From Mycobacteriaceae bacterium (lineage in GTDB: Bacteria; Actinomycetota; Actinomycetes; Mycobacteriales; Mycobacteriaceae), in assembly GCA_019245755.1 (NCBI GenBank), contig JAFARC010000033.1:22601-86600 (forward strand): 64,000 nt of DNA, in the 5' to 3' direction. The notes under the pieces were generated by a model, which worked only from the letters and a program-made list of their open reading frames with translations, was not told the DNA's origin and searched no databases. The translations under genes and the position numbers were made by a program. The first letter of the stretch is position 1. The number at the start of each line of letters is the position of its first letter. Below are positions 1 to 8,297 of this stretch, one piece after another.

Positions 1-707
1 CGAGCATCCGCGCCGTCACGTCGGGCACCGCGCCGCTGTCGGCCGACGACGCCGACGCATTCACCGCCCGGTACGGCATTCCCGTTTTGACCTCGTATGC
101 CGCCACCGAGTTCGGCGGCGGCGTCGCCGGCTGGACACTGGCCGATCACCAGCGCTACTGGCGCGCCAAGCGGGGCAGCGTCGGGCGCGCGACCCCCGGG
201 GCGCAGTTGCGCGTGGTCGACGAAGCCGGCACGCCGCTCCGTCCAAACCAGCCGGGCCTGCTGGAGGTGAAGCCCGGCCAGCGCTACCCGTCCGCCGACT
301 GGATCAGAACCGCGGACCTGGCGCGTATCGACGAGGACGGCTTCCTGTGGATCCTTGGCCGCGCGGATCAGGCGATCATCCGCGGCGGCTTCAAAATCCT
401 GCCCGACGACGTGCGGAGCGCGTTGGAAAGCCATCCCGCGGTGCGGGCTGCGGCGGTGGTCGGACGGCCCGACGACCGCCTCGGCGAGACACCGGTTGCC
501 ATGGTGGAGTTGCGTGACACCAAATCGGCGCAACCTGCCGAGCTTTTGGAGTATCTGCGAAGACGGCTGGCCGGCTATGAGCTCCCCACCGACATCGCAA
601 TCGTGGACGCCATCCCGACGACACCGTCCGGCAAGCCTGAACTGAGCGCGATCCGGCGCCACTTCTCCGGTGCCGTGGGCGCCGCCCGAGGCGAGCATGA
701 TCGATGA
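1..707 (+). CDS. AMP-dependent acyl-CoA ligase, C-terminal part (5' end outside window)
   Basis: The reading frame is open from the first bases, so the gene begins upstream of the window. What is visible is the end of the large adenylation domain (an YAATEFGGG A5-like motif near position 100) and the C-terminal lid domain: RTADLARIDEDGFLWILGRA with the hinge Asp, then RGGFKILPDDV, and PTTPSGKPEL with the catalytic Lys near the C-terminus. The family joins carboxylic acids to CoA through an acyl-AMP intermediate. The stop overlaps the start of the next ligase by 11 bp, so the two are translationally linked. The substrate is unknown. Confidence 0.9.
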   Translation, partial: SIRAVTSGTAPLSADDADAFTARYGIPVLTSYAATEFGGGVAGWTLADHQRYWRAKRGSVGRATPGAQLRVVDEAGTPLRPNQPGLLEVKPGQRYPSADWIRTADLARIDEDGFLWILGRADQAIIRGGFKILPDDVRSALESHPAVRAAAVVGRPDDRLGETPVAMVELRDTKSAQPAELLEYLRRRLAGYELPTDIAIVDAIPTTPSGKPELSAIRRHFSGAVGAARGEHDR

Positions 708-2280
708 CTCCGTCACCGTCGCCGCGGTGCTGCGTGAGCAGTCGCGAACCCGGCGCGACCACCCGTTGCTTGTCTGTGACGACGAGCGGATCACCTACCT
801 GGACGCGGACCGTCGTTCCGCCCACCTGGCGCGCCGTCTCACCGGCCTGGGCGCCGGCAAGGGCACACATGTGGGACTGCTGTATCCCAACGGGGTCCCG
901 TTCCTGGTGGCCATGTTGGCCGCGACCCGGATCGGAGCCGTCGTTGTACCGTTCTCCACGTTCTCGACCGCACGCGAGCTCGGCCAACAACTGGCCGTGA
1001 GCGACGTCGCCATCCTTCTGGCCGCCGAGTCGTACCGCTCGCACGACTATCGCCGGCGGCTGGCCGAATTCCTCGCTGACGGCAGCGCCGACGGCCGCGT
1101 CTTCAGCACCGCCGCGCCGCAACTGCGCCACATCCTGTTCACCAACCCCTCTCCCGAGCGCCACGATCATCCCGATAGCCCCGAAACCCCAGGTCGTCCC
1201 GTAGCCGACGCAATGCTTACCGCGCTCGAAGACGATGTCCACGGCTCGGATCCAATCGCGGTCATCTACACCTCGGGGTCGGCCAGCGCACCGAAGGGAG
1301 TGGTGCACACCCACGGCGCCCTGCTGGCCCACCAGAAGAACCTCAACGCGATTCGCAACCTGTCCCACAGCGACAAGCTGTTCTGCAATTCGCCGTTCTT
1401 CTGGATTGGGGGGTTCGCGTTCGGCCTACTGGCCACGCTGGTCGCCGGTGCAACCCTGGTGTGCTCCAACGCCGCTGACGCAGGCGCCGTGCTCGATCTG
1501 GTCGAGGCCCAGAAGCCGAACGTCACCAACGGTTTCGCGGCCGGCATCGCGCACTTGGCTCGTCACCCCAGCTTTGCCCGACGTGACCTGTCGTCGCTGC
1601 GCCGGGGCAACCTTTACCCCATCATGGCTCCCGACGTCCGGCCCGCCGATCCCGAGTTGCGCCACAACATGCTGGGCATGACCGAGGCCGGCAGCGTGCT
1701 CCTGATCAGTGGGGACGAGGGTGACCAGCCGGAGAGCCGGCGCGGCTCGTTCGGCAAGCCGGCGCCTGGCTTCGAAACCCGGATCATCGACCCCGACACC
1801 GGTCGACCGGTCGAAACCGGCGAATTGTGCATCCGCGGCCCGTATGTGATGCAGCGGTACTACGGGCACAGCCGCGAGGAGTGCTTCGATGCGGACGGGT
1901 GGTTCCACACCGGCGATGTCGTCCGCACCGATTCCGACGGCTATTTTTACTTCATCGGCAGGCGCGGCTCGATGATCAAGACCGCCGGCGCCAATGTCTC
2001 TCCGGCGGAGGTGGAGAAGGCGATCGCCAAAGCCACCGGCGGCATCCTCGCCCATGTAATCGGCATTCCCGATGACGAACGCGGACAGGTGGTCGCGGCG
2101 GTGATCGTCCTCGATGACGACGCCGATTTCGACGAGGTGGCCCTTCGCCGCGAGCTCGAAGCCGAACTGTCCGCGTACAAGATCCCCCGGCGATTCGCAG
2201 TCGTACGGCACGACGAGGTCCCGTTGTTGTCGAGCGGCAAGGTCGACCGGTCCCAGCTCCGACCCATGTTCGATGCCTGA
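697..2280 (+). CDS. AMP-dependent acyl-CoA ligase (class I adenylate-forming)
   Basis: A 527-residue protein of normal family length. The P-loop reads YTSGSASAPKGVVHTHG (about residue 190), followed by the A5-like NMLGMTEAGS, the A7/A8 region GWFHTGDVVRTDSDGYFYF, and a C-terminal LLSSGKVDRSQL with the catalytic Lys. It should activate a carboxylate to its CoA ester in the cytoplasm. I chose the ATG at 697 because it overlaps the preceding stop; an upstream in-frame codon at 670 lies deep inside the previous gene. It is the second of three consecutive ligases, which suggests several substrates or successive intermediates of one pathway. Confidence 0.92.
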   Translation: MIDDSVTVAAVLREQSRTRRDHPLLVCDDERITYLDADRRSAHLARRLTGLGAGKGTHVGLLYPNGVPFLVAMLAATRIGAVVVPFSTFSTARELGQQLAVSDVAILLAAESYRSHDYRRRLAEFLADGSADGRVFSTAAPQLRHILFTNPSPERHDHPDSPETPGRPVADAMLTALEDDVHGSDPIAVIYTSGSASAPKGVVHTHGALLAHQKNLNAIRNLSHSDKLFCNSPFFWIGGFAFGLLATLVAGATLVCSNAADAGAVLDLVEAQKPNVTNGFAAGIAHLARHPSFARRDLSSLRRGNLYPIMAPDVRPADPELRHNMLGMTEAGSVLLISGDEGDQPESRRGSFGKPAPGFETRIIDPDTGRPVETGELCIRGPYVMQRYYGHSREECFDADGWFHTGDVVRTDSDGYFYFIGRRGSMIKTAGANVSPAEVEKAIAKATGGILAHVIGIPDDERGQVVAAVIVLDDDADFDEVALRRELEAELSAYKIPRRFAVVRHDEVPLLSSGKVDRSQLRPMFDA

Positions 2281-2317
2281 CACCAACTCGATGCCTGACG
2301 CCACCGGCATGCCCGAC
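2273..2317 (+). repeat. 18-bp tandem repeat carrying three successive start codons
   Basis: The first 45 bases of the third ligase gene repeat an 18-bp unit beginning ATGCCTGAC/ATGCCCGAC at 2273, 2291 and 2309. Each copy supplies an in-frame ATG, encoding MPDTNS, MPDATG and MPDT. Which start is used cannot be told from sequence. Confidence 0.6.
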
Positions 2318-3865
2318 ACGATCCATCGACTCCTGCAGCACCGAGCAGCGCTGGACCCGCGCAAGCCGATGATGATCGATCCGGTCGACCGGATTAGTTA
2401 TGCCGAACTCGACAGCACCACCCGGCTGCTGGCCGCCGGGTTCATCGACGCCGGTGTCGGCAAGGGAACGCGGGTGGGCTTGATCATGCCCAACGGGGTC
2501 GGCTGGGCCCGGACCGCGTTGGCGCTGATGCGGATCGGCGCCGTCCTGGTCCCGCTGAGCACGCTGTTGCCGGCTCGTGAACTCGTCGCCCACCTGCGTG
2601 TCGCGTCCGTTCAGGCCCTCGTGACGGTCGAGGAGTTTCGCGGCCACCGCTATCTCGATGAGTTGTGCGACGAGCTGTCCGCGCCGCAACTGAGCACCGG
2701 AACGCTGTGCTATCCCGCGCTTCCCGCGTTGCGGCGACTGTGGACGGCTGAGGAACTCGATCAGGTGCATGCCGACGATCGAGCAGCGGCGGTGGTCGAT
2801 GCGCTGGCCGGATCGGTGACGCCCAGCGACACCTTGGTCGTCATGTTCACCTCCGGCAGCAGTGGCCCACCCAAGGGCGTCGTCCACTCCCACGGCAGCG
2901 CGATAGGTGCGGTGCGGTCGGGCCTGGCCGACCGCTGCGTAGACGCCGACAGCCGGCTTTATCTGCCGATGCCGTTCTTCTGGACGGGGGGGTTCGGCGG
3001 CGGACTGATGACGGCCCTCGTAGCCGGCGCGACCCTGGTGACCGAATCCGTTCACCGGCCGGAGGCGACGCTGCGCCTGCTGGAACGCGAACGCGTCACC
3101 TTGTTTCGGGGATGGTCCGACCAGGCGGAAGCCCTCGCGCGCGAGGCGACCGGAGCCGATCTGTCGGCGCTGCGGCCGGGTAGCCTGCCAGCCCTCCTGC
3201 CGCACAGCGCGAGGCCGAGACCGGGCGCACGGGCCAACCTGTTCGGTATGACGGAAACGTTCGGCCCCTACTGCGGCTACCGCGCCGACACCGACATGCC
3301 GCGGTCGGCATGGGGCAGCTGCGGTAAACCGTTCGAAGGCACCGAGGTTCGCATCGTCGATCCTTCAACGGCAGAGCCGGTGGCTGCCGGTGCGGTGGGA
3401 GATATTCAGCTGCGTGGACCCCACGCCCTGCGCGGCATATGCCGGCGCAGCCGGGAGCAAATCTTCACCGTCGACGGCTTCTACCCGACCGGCGACCTCG
3501 GTCATCTTGACGGCGACGGGTTTTTGTACTACCACGGCCGATCCGACGACATGTTCAAGGTCCGCGGCGCCACCGTCTACCCGAGCGAGGTGCAACAGGC
3601 CCTCCAGACGATCGGCGGTGTTACGAAGGCCTTCGTCACGAACATCGCCGATGCCCACGGCGACCACGTCGCCGCCGCGGTGCTGTGCGACACCGCCACC
3701 GTCACGGTTGACATGTTGAGAACCGCGGCGCGCAGCGTGCTCAGTTCGTTCAAAGTTCCCACGGTGTGGCTGCTCCTCGACGCCGACGACACCCTGCCGC
3801 GGCTGCCGACGGGCAAGGTAGACGCCCGCCGCCTGCGCGAGATGTTGACTCAGGTCAGCGAGTAG
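2273..3865 (+). CDS. AMP-dependent acyl-CoA ligase, third in row
   Basis: About 530 residues. Motifs: FTSGSSGPPKGVVHSHG (P-loop), NLFGMTETFG, DGFYPTGDLGHLDGDGFLYY, RSDDMFKVRGATVYPSEV and LPRLPTGKVDARRLRE (catalytic Lys). Same function as its neighbours: CoA ester formation via an acyl adenylate. The start is ambiguous. Three in-frame ATGs at 2273, 2291 and 2309 begin near-identical MPD units spaced 18 bp apart. The first overlaps the previous stop by 8 bp and is used here. The 3' end overlaps the convergent P450 gene by 16 bp. Confidence 0.9.
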   Translation: MPDTNSMPDATGMPDTIHRLLQHRAALDPRKPMMIDPVDRISYAELDSTTRLLAAGFIDAGVGKGTRVGLIMPNGVGWARTALALMRIGAVLVPLSTLLPARELVAHLRVASVQALVTVEEFRGHRYLDELCDELSAPQLSTGTLCYPALPALRRLWTAEELDQVHADDRAAAVVDALAGSVTPSDTLVVMFTSGSSGPPKGVVHSHGSAIGAVRSGLADRCVDADSRLYLPMPFFWTGGFGGGLMTALVAGATLVTESVHRPEATLRLLERERVTLFRGWSDQAEALAREATGADLSALRPGSLPALLPHSARPRPGARANLFGMTETFGPYCGYRADTDMPRSAWGSCGKPFEGTEVRIVDPSTAEPVAAGAVGDIQLRGPHALRGICRRSREQIFTVDGFYPTGDLGHLDGDGFLYYHGRSDDMFKVRGATVYPSEVQQALQTIGGVTKAFVTNIADAHGDHVAAAVLCDTATVTVDMLRTAARSVLSSFKVPTVWLLLDADDTLPRLPTGKVDARRLREMLTQVSE

Positions 3866-5085
3866 CGGATCGGCAGGTGCTTGAGCCCGCCGACGAATGT
3901 CGTCGCGACGTATGCTGGCGCCCCGGTGAGTTCGACCGATCTCAATCGTGGCAGTAACGCGCGCAAGAAGCTGTTGACCTCCAGCCGGGCCAGCGCGGCG
4001 CCGAGGCAGAAGTGCACGCCGTAGCCGAAGGCGACGTGCCGGTTAGGGTCACGACCCACATCGAAGCGGAACGGCTCGTCGAAGACGTCCTCGTCGCGGT
4101 TGCCGGAAACGTACGACAACAGCACGGATTCGCCGGCGGCGATCGGCACGCCCCGCACCGTCGTGTCCTGCGCGGCCGTGCGCATGAATGCTTTGACCGG
4201 GGTGACCCAGCGAATCATTTCCTCCGTCGCCAATGCCATCAGGGCTGGCTTCGCACGCAGAAGCTCGCGTTGATCTGGGTGTTCGATCAGCGCCAGCAAC
4301 CCACCGGAGATCGTCGCGCTGGTGGTGTCGTGTCCAGCGGTCGCCACGATCGCGTAGTAGGAAACGGTGTCCACATCGGACAGCGGTTCACCGTCGACTC
4401 GGGCGTTGGCGATCGCCGAGGCGAGATCGTCGGTGGGGTGTTCGCGGCGCGAGGCGGTGACTGCGTTGAAGTACTCGAACATGTCGAACAGGGCAGCCAT
4501 CTGTTCCTGCCTGGTGGTTCCCCGTTTGAACTCGTCGTCGTCGCCACCGAACAGTTCTTGTGTCAGCCGCAGCATCCGGGGGAAGTCGGATTCCGGCAGG
4601 CCGAGCAGTGACAGGATCACGTAGAGCGGGTAGTTGACGGCCACCTCCTGGACGAAGTCGCACTCGCCGCCGGCCGCCACCATCTTGTCGACATAGAGCC
4701 CGGCCAGCTCGACGACCCTTCTCGACAGTGCCCGCATGGCCTTGGGCCGGAACCAGTCGGCGCCGATCGCACGGATGACTCGATGCTGCGGGTCGTCCAT
4801 GTGGATCAGGGTGCGCACGCCCGCGGCGGCCTGCAGTTCGTCGCTTTCGGACGTCATCAGGACCGGGCGCGGCGCGTTGGTGAAAAGCGTGTTGCCGCGC
4901 TCGATTTCCATGATGTCGGCGTGCTTGGTAATCGCCCAGAAGGGGCGGTAACCCGGCACGTCGACCCAGCACACCGGCGCGTCGGCGCGTAGATGGGTCA
5001 GCGCGGCGTGCAGTCCCGCCTCGTCGGTGTAGGCGATCGGATTGGCGAACACCTTCGCCGCCTCGTCCATGATCCGCGTGCTCAT
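3850..5085 (-). CDS. Cytochrome P450
   Basis: A 411-residue soluble bacterial P450. The I-helix oxygen-activation motif is AGHDTTS (about residue 230), the K-helix ExxR is EMIR, and the heme-ligand loop is FGYGVHFCLGAALAR with the thiolate Cys about 60 residues from the end. It would hydroxylate an aliphatic or cyclic substrate using electrons from a ferredoxin; no ferredoxin gene is adjacent. The ATG at 5085 is preceded by GAGGAG six bases upstream, better than the in-frame TTG at 5091. It is transcribed alone from a promoter overlapped by an inverted repeat and lies beside fatty-acid-type catabolic genes. The CYP family was not assigned. Confidence 0.95.
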   Translation of the reverse strand: MSTRIMDEAAKVFANPIAYTDEAGLHAALTHLRADAPVCWVDVPGYRPFWAITKHADIMEIERGNTLFTNAPRPVLMTSESDELQAAAGVRTLIHMDDPQHRVIRAIGADWFRPKAMRALSRRVVELAGLYVDKMVAAGGECDFVQEVAVNYPLYVILSLLGLPESDFPRMLRLTQELFGGDDDEFKRGTTRQEQMAALFDMFEYFNAVTASRREHPTDDLASAIANARVDGEPLSDVDTVSYYAIVATAGHDTTSATISGGLLALIEHPDQRELLRAKPALMALATEEMIRWVTPVKAFMRTAAQDTTVRGVPIAAGESVLLSYVSGNRDEDVFDEPFRFDVGRDPNRHVAFGYGVHFCLGAALARLEVNSFLRALLPRLRSVELTGAPAYVATTFVGGLKHLPIRYSLT

Positions 5086-5122
5086 CGGCAACTCCTCGGC
5101 TGCGGGGCGGTCCGAATGTAGC

Positions 5123-5141
5123 TACTGTAGCCGATACAGTA
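5123..5141. promoter_or_regulatory. Inverted-repeat operator overlapping the P450 promoter
   Basis: Perfect 7-bp inverted repeat TACTGTA-GCCGA-TACAGTA. On the minus strand a plausible -10 (TACATT, 5116-5121) follows it and the P450 ATG is 38 bp further on, so a bound protein would block initiation. The adjacent GntR/FadR-type gene (5174-5869) is the obvious candidate ligand, which is inference. Confidence 0.55.
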
Positions 5142-5173
5142 CGTCCACCAGCACCGGTCCGGAACAGCGTTCG

Positions 5174-5869
5174 TCAGCGACGCCGACGTCGGCCTGCCGC
5201 GTCGTCGACCACACCGTGCTGGCTGAGGTGATCGATCAACGGCGCCACGCCGGCCATGAAGTGCTCCGACATCGCGCTGCGTGCGCGTCGTGCGTCGCGC
5301 TGCGCGAGTGCGGCGAGGACCCGTCGGTGGTCTTTGACCGACTGGGCCGGCCATCCTGCGACGGTCGGGAAGACGGATTCCGGCGCGTAGCGGGTGATCT
5401 GCGACATCATCTGGGACAACTTCGGCGAATCGGCTGCGACGTTGATCGCGCGGTGGAACTCGTGGTTGAGGCGCACCGCGCCATCGTGGTCGTCGCGGCC
5501 GTACGCGTCCTCGAGCGCGGCCTGGATCGCCGTCAGCTTCCTCAGCTGCTCCTCGGTGATTCTGGTCGCCGCCCGGGCGGCCAGTTCGCCGCCGATATGG
5601 GCCTGCACATCCGATACGTCGGCGATGTCGCGCCCGGTGACCGGCAACACCATGAAGCCTCGCCGGGGTTGCTGCACCAACAGGCCCTCCGCGCGCAGCT
5701 GCAGCAGCGCCTCCCGGACCGGCGTGACGCTGATGCCCAACTCGGCCGCCACCTGTTCCAGCCTGACGTATTCGCCGGCGCCGTAGGTGCCCTCGAATAT
5801 CCGCTGCCGAACGTAGCGCGCCACATCGTCGGAAAGCTGCGGCCGCGCCGCGAAATCCGCAACCTCCAT
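5174..5869 (-). CDS. GntR family regulator, FadR/FCD subfamily
   Basis: A 231-residue protein. The N-terminal winged helix (residues about 15-75) contains RLEQVAAELGISVTPVREALLQL, matching the GntR DNA-binding helix, followed by the G-rich wing. The C-terminal all-helical FCD ligand domain has Asp/His residues such as LNHEFHRAI. Members usually repress catabolic genes and release DNA on binding an acyl-CoA or organic acid. Its ATG shares one base with the stop of the acyl-CoA dehydrogenase gene (TGATG), so it is the last gene of that operon. An inverted repeat lies just beyond its stop, in front of the P450 gene. Confidence 0.9.
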   Translation of the reverse strand: MEVADFAARPQLSDDVARYVRQRIFEGTYGAGEYVRLEQVAAELGISVTPVREALLQLRAEGLLVQQPRRGFMVLPVTGRDIADVSDVQAHIGGELAARAATRITEEQLRKLTAIQAALEDAYGRDDHDGAVRLNHEFHRAINVAADSPKLSQMMSQITRYAPESVFPTVAGWPAQSVKDHRRVLAALAQRDARRARSAMSEHFMAGVAPLIDHLSQHGVVDDAAGRRRRR

Positions 5870-7062
5870 CAGATCTGGTACTCGGCCAGCAGTCGCTTGC
5901 TGATGATCTGCTTCTGAATCTCGCTGGTTCCTTCGCCGATCAGCAGGAACGGTGCGTCGCGCATCAGCCGCTCGATCTCGTACTCCTTGGAGTAGCCGTA
6001 GCCGCCGTGGATCCGGAAGCTCTGCTGGGTCACTTCGCTGCAGAACTCGCTCGCCAGATACTTGGCCATGCCGGCCGCCAGGTCGTTGCGTTCCCCTGAG
6101 TCCTTCAGGCGCGCAGCATTCACCATCATCAGGTGCGCCGCCTCGACCTTCGTGGCCATCTCGGCCAACGAAAACGCGATGGCCTGATGCTCGGCGATCG
6201 GCTTGCCGAATGTGCTGCGCTGCTGCGCGTATCGGACGGCGAGTTCGAAAGCGCGGATGCCCACGCCGCAGGCACGCGCCGACACGTTCACCCGTCCGAC
6301 TTCGATGCCGTCCATCATCTGGAAGAATCCCTGTCCGGGCTTGCCGCCGAGCACGTCGTCGGCGCCGGCCCGATAGCCGTCGAAGATGAGCTCGGTGGTG
6401 TCGATGCCCTTGTAGCCGAGTTTGTCGATCTTGCCGGGAATGAGCAGACCGGGCGCGACTTCACCGAAACCGGTGGGCTTTTCGACGAGGAACGCGGTGA
6501 GGTTCCGATGCGGCTTGTCGGCTCCTTCGTCGGTTCGCACCAACACGGCGACCAGGGTTGAACTGCCGCCGTTTGTCAACCACATCTTCTGCCCGTCGAT
6601 GGTGTAGTTGCCGTCGGGATTGCGCCTGGCCCGGGTGCGTATCGCCGCGACGTCAGAACCCAGCTCCGGTTCGGACATCGAAAACGCACCGCGGGCCTCG
6701 CCGGTCGCCATGCGCGGCAGGAAATGCTCTTTCTGCCGGTCGGTTCCGTGCTGGCGCAGCATGTAGGCCACGATGAAATGGGTGTTGATCACGCCCGAGA
6801 TGCTCATCCAGCCGCGCGCGAGTTCCTCCACGCACAATGCGTAGGTCAGCAACGACTCACCGAGTCCCCCGTACTGCTCGGGTATCATCAGGCCGAATAG
6901 ACCCATCTCGCGCATCCGGTCGACGATGTCCTGCGGATAGGTGTCGGTGCGTTCCAATTCCGGCGCGTTGGGAATGACTTCCTTGTCGACGAATTGGCGT
7001 ACGGTCGACACGATTTCGCTCTGAAACTCGCTGAGGCCGAGGGTCTGGGCCAGTCTGGTCAT
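5869..7062 (-). CDS. Acyl-CoA dehydrogenase
   Basis: A 397-residue FAD enzyme of standard length. Visible are the N-terminal helical domain, the central FAD-binding beta domain (AFSMSEPELGSD, KMWLTNGG), and the C-terminal helical domain ending RDAPFLLIGEGTSEIQ with the catalytic-base region Glu and FAD contacts. It would oxidise an acyl-CoA to the 2,3-enoyl-CoA and pass electrons to ETF. The ATG at 7062 has GGGAGA upstream. It sits 11 bp after the CoA-transferase stop and abuts the GntR gene, all in one minus-strand operon. Confidence 0.93.
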   Translation of the reverse strand: MTRLAQTLGLSEFQSEIVSTVRQFVDKEVIPNAPELERTDTYPQDIVDRMREMGLFGLMIPEQYGGLGESLLTYALCVEELARGWMSISGVINTHFIVAYMLRQHGTDRQKEHFLPRMATGEARGAFSMSEPELGSDVAAIRTRARRNPDGNYTIDGQKMWLTNGGSSTLVAVLVRTDEGADKPHRNLTAFLVEKPTGFGEVAPGLLIPGKIDKLGYKGIDTTELIFDGYRAGADDVLGGKPGQGFFQMMDGIEVGRVNVSARACGVGIRAFELAVRYAQQRSTFGKPIAEHQAIAFSLAEMATKVEAAHLMMVNAARLKDSGERNDLAAGMAKYLASEFCSEVTQQSFRIHGGYGYSKEYEIERLMRDAPFLLIGEGTSEIQKQIISKRLLAEYQI

Positions 7063-7073
7063 CGCTGATCTCC

Positions 7074-8297
7074 CTATCCGCGATCCGGCCCGATCGTGCC
7101 CGAGGACACCAGGCCGGTGATGTCGTCGCGGCTCAAACCCAGCCGCCCGGCGAGCAGGTCGGCAGTGTCCTGGCCCAGCCCGGGGGCGGGCCCGCTGGCC
7201 GGATGCACACCGTCGAGCTCGGCCGGTAGCCCCGGGGCGAAGTATTCACCGACATCGGGCTGGCTGAGCCGACAGAACAGCGGATTCTTGGTGACGCGCT
7301 CGTCGTCGGCGACTTCCCCGAACGTGCGGTAGCGCTCGAACAGGACCGTCGTGCCCGACAGCGCATCGGTGATCTCGTCGGCGGTGTGATCGCCGAACCA
7401 GGTGGCGAACAGGCCGCTCAACACCTCGCGGTGGCGGTAGCGCTCGCCTTCCTCGGTGAAGTCGACGCCGAGCGCCTCGGCCAGCGCGGATACCGCCGGC
7501 CCAGTGCCCGACACCTCGACCAGGTCGCGAAAATGGCGCCGCGTCAACGTGACCACCATGAAGCGGGCGCCGTCGCTGCTGGCGAAATCCTGGCCGTACT
7601 GGCCGTAGATGGCGTTTCCGAGGCGTGGCCGTTCGGTGCCGTTCACCTGCGGCTCGGTCAGTAACCCCAGGTTGCCCGCGGTCGCCAGCGCCACGTCCTC
7701 CAACGACAGACTGACCCGTGCGCCGTGCCCGCACCGATCGCGGCGGCGCACCGCGGCGGTCACGGCGAGCGCGGCATACAGGCCGCAGCACACATCCCAT
7801 GCCGGAAGCACATGGTTCACCGGGCCGGCGTGCTCGACCGGGCCGGTGACGAGCGGGAAGCCGGTCGCGGCGTTGACGGTGTAATCCACCCCGGTGGACC
7901 CGTCGCCGCGGCCGACCAGCTGGACGTGAATGACATCCGGGCGCATCTTGGCTAGCTGGTCGTACGCCAACCAGGACAGACCGGCGGCGTTGGTCACGAC
8001 GATGCCGTCGCCCTCCACGATGAGCCGCTGCACCAGCCGCTGCCCGTTGGCTGAGCGTAGATCCACTGTGGCCGAGCGCTTTCCCTTGTTCAACCCGGTC
8101 CAGTAGATCGAGGCGCCGCTCGCGGCCAGCGGCCACCGGCGGAAGTCGGACGCGCCGCCGAGCGGGTCGACACGGATCACCTCGGCTCCGAGTTGAGCCA
8201 GGGTCATGCCGCACAGCGGGGCCGCGACGAAGCTGGAAACCTCCACGACGGTGGTGCCGGCCAGCGGCAATCCGGCCGTCTGGCCCCCGGCGGTCAA
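7074..8297 (-). CDS. Class III CoA-transferase (CaiB/BaiF family)
   Basis: A 407-residue protein. The N-terminus shows the family pattern (LAGTTVVEVSSFVAAPLCGM, LGAEVIRVDPLGG), with NKGKRSATVDLR and a candidate catalytic Asp in GVDYTVNAATG. Family III enzymes move CoA between acids or racemise 2-methylacyl-CoAs. Start choice: a TTG at 8297 overlaps the thiolase stop by 4 bp (TTGA), the usual coupling in this genome. The frame stays open upstream to 9248, but that part overlies the thiolase gene and is ignored. Confidence 0.85.
   Translation of the reverse strand: MTAGGQTAGLPLAGTTVVEVSSFVAAPLCGMTLAQLGAEVIRVDPLGGASDFRRWPLAASGASIYWTGLNKGKRSATVDLRSANGQRLVQRLIVEGDGIVVTNAAGLSWLAYDQLAKMRPDVIHVQLVGRGDGSTGVDYTVNAATGFPLVTGPVEHAGPVNHVLPAWDVCCGLYAALAVTAAVRRRDRCGHGARVSLSLEDVALATAGNLGLLTEPQVNGTERPRLGNAIYGQYGQDFASSDGARFMVVTLTRRHFRDLVEVSGTGPAVSALAEALGVDFTEEGERYRHREVLSGLFATWFGDHTADEITDALSGTTVLFERYRTFGEVADDERVTKNPLFCRLSQPDVGEYFAPGLPAELDGVHPASGPAPGLGQDTADLLAGRLGLSRDDITGLVSSGTIGPDRG

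Noticed and set aside
391..1368. Long minus-strand open frames opposite the acyl-CoA ligases
   Set aside because: Arg/Gly-rich shadow translations of a high-GC coding strand, without motifs.
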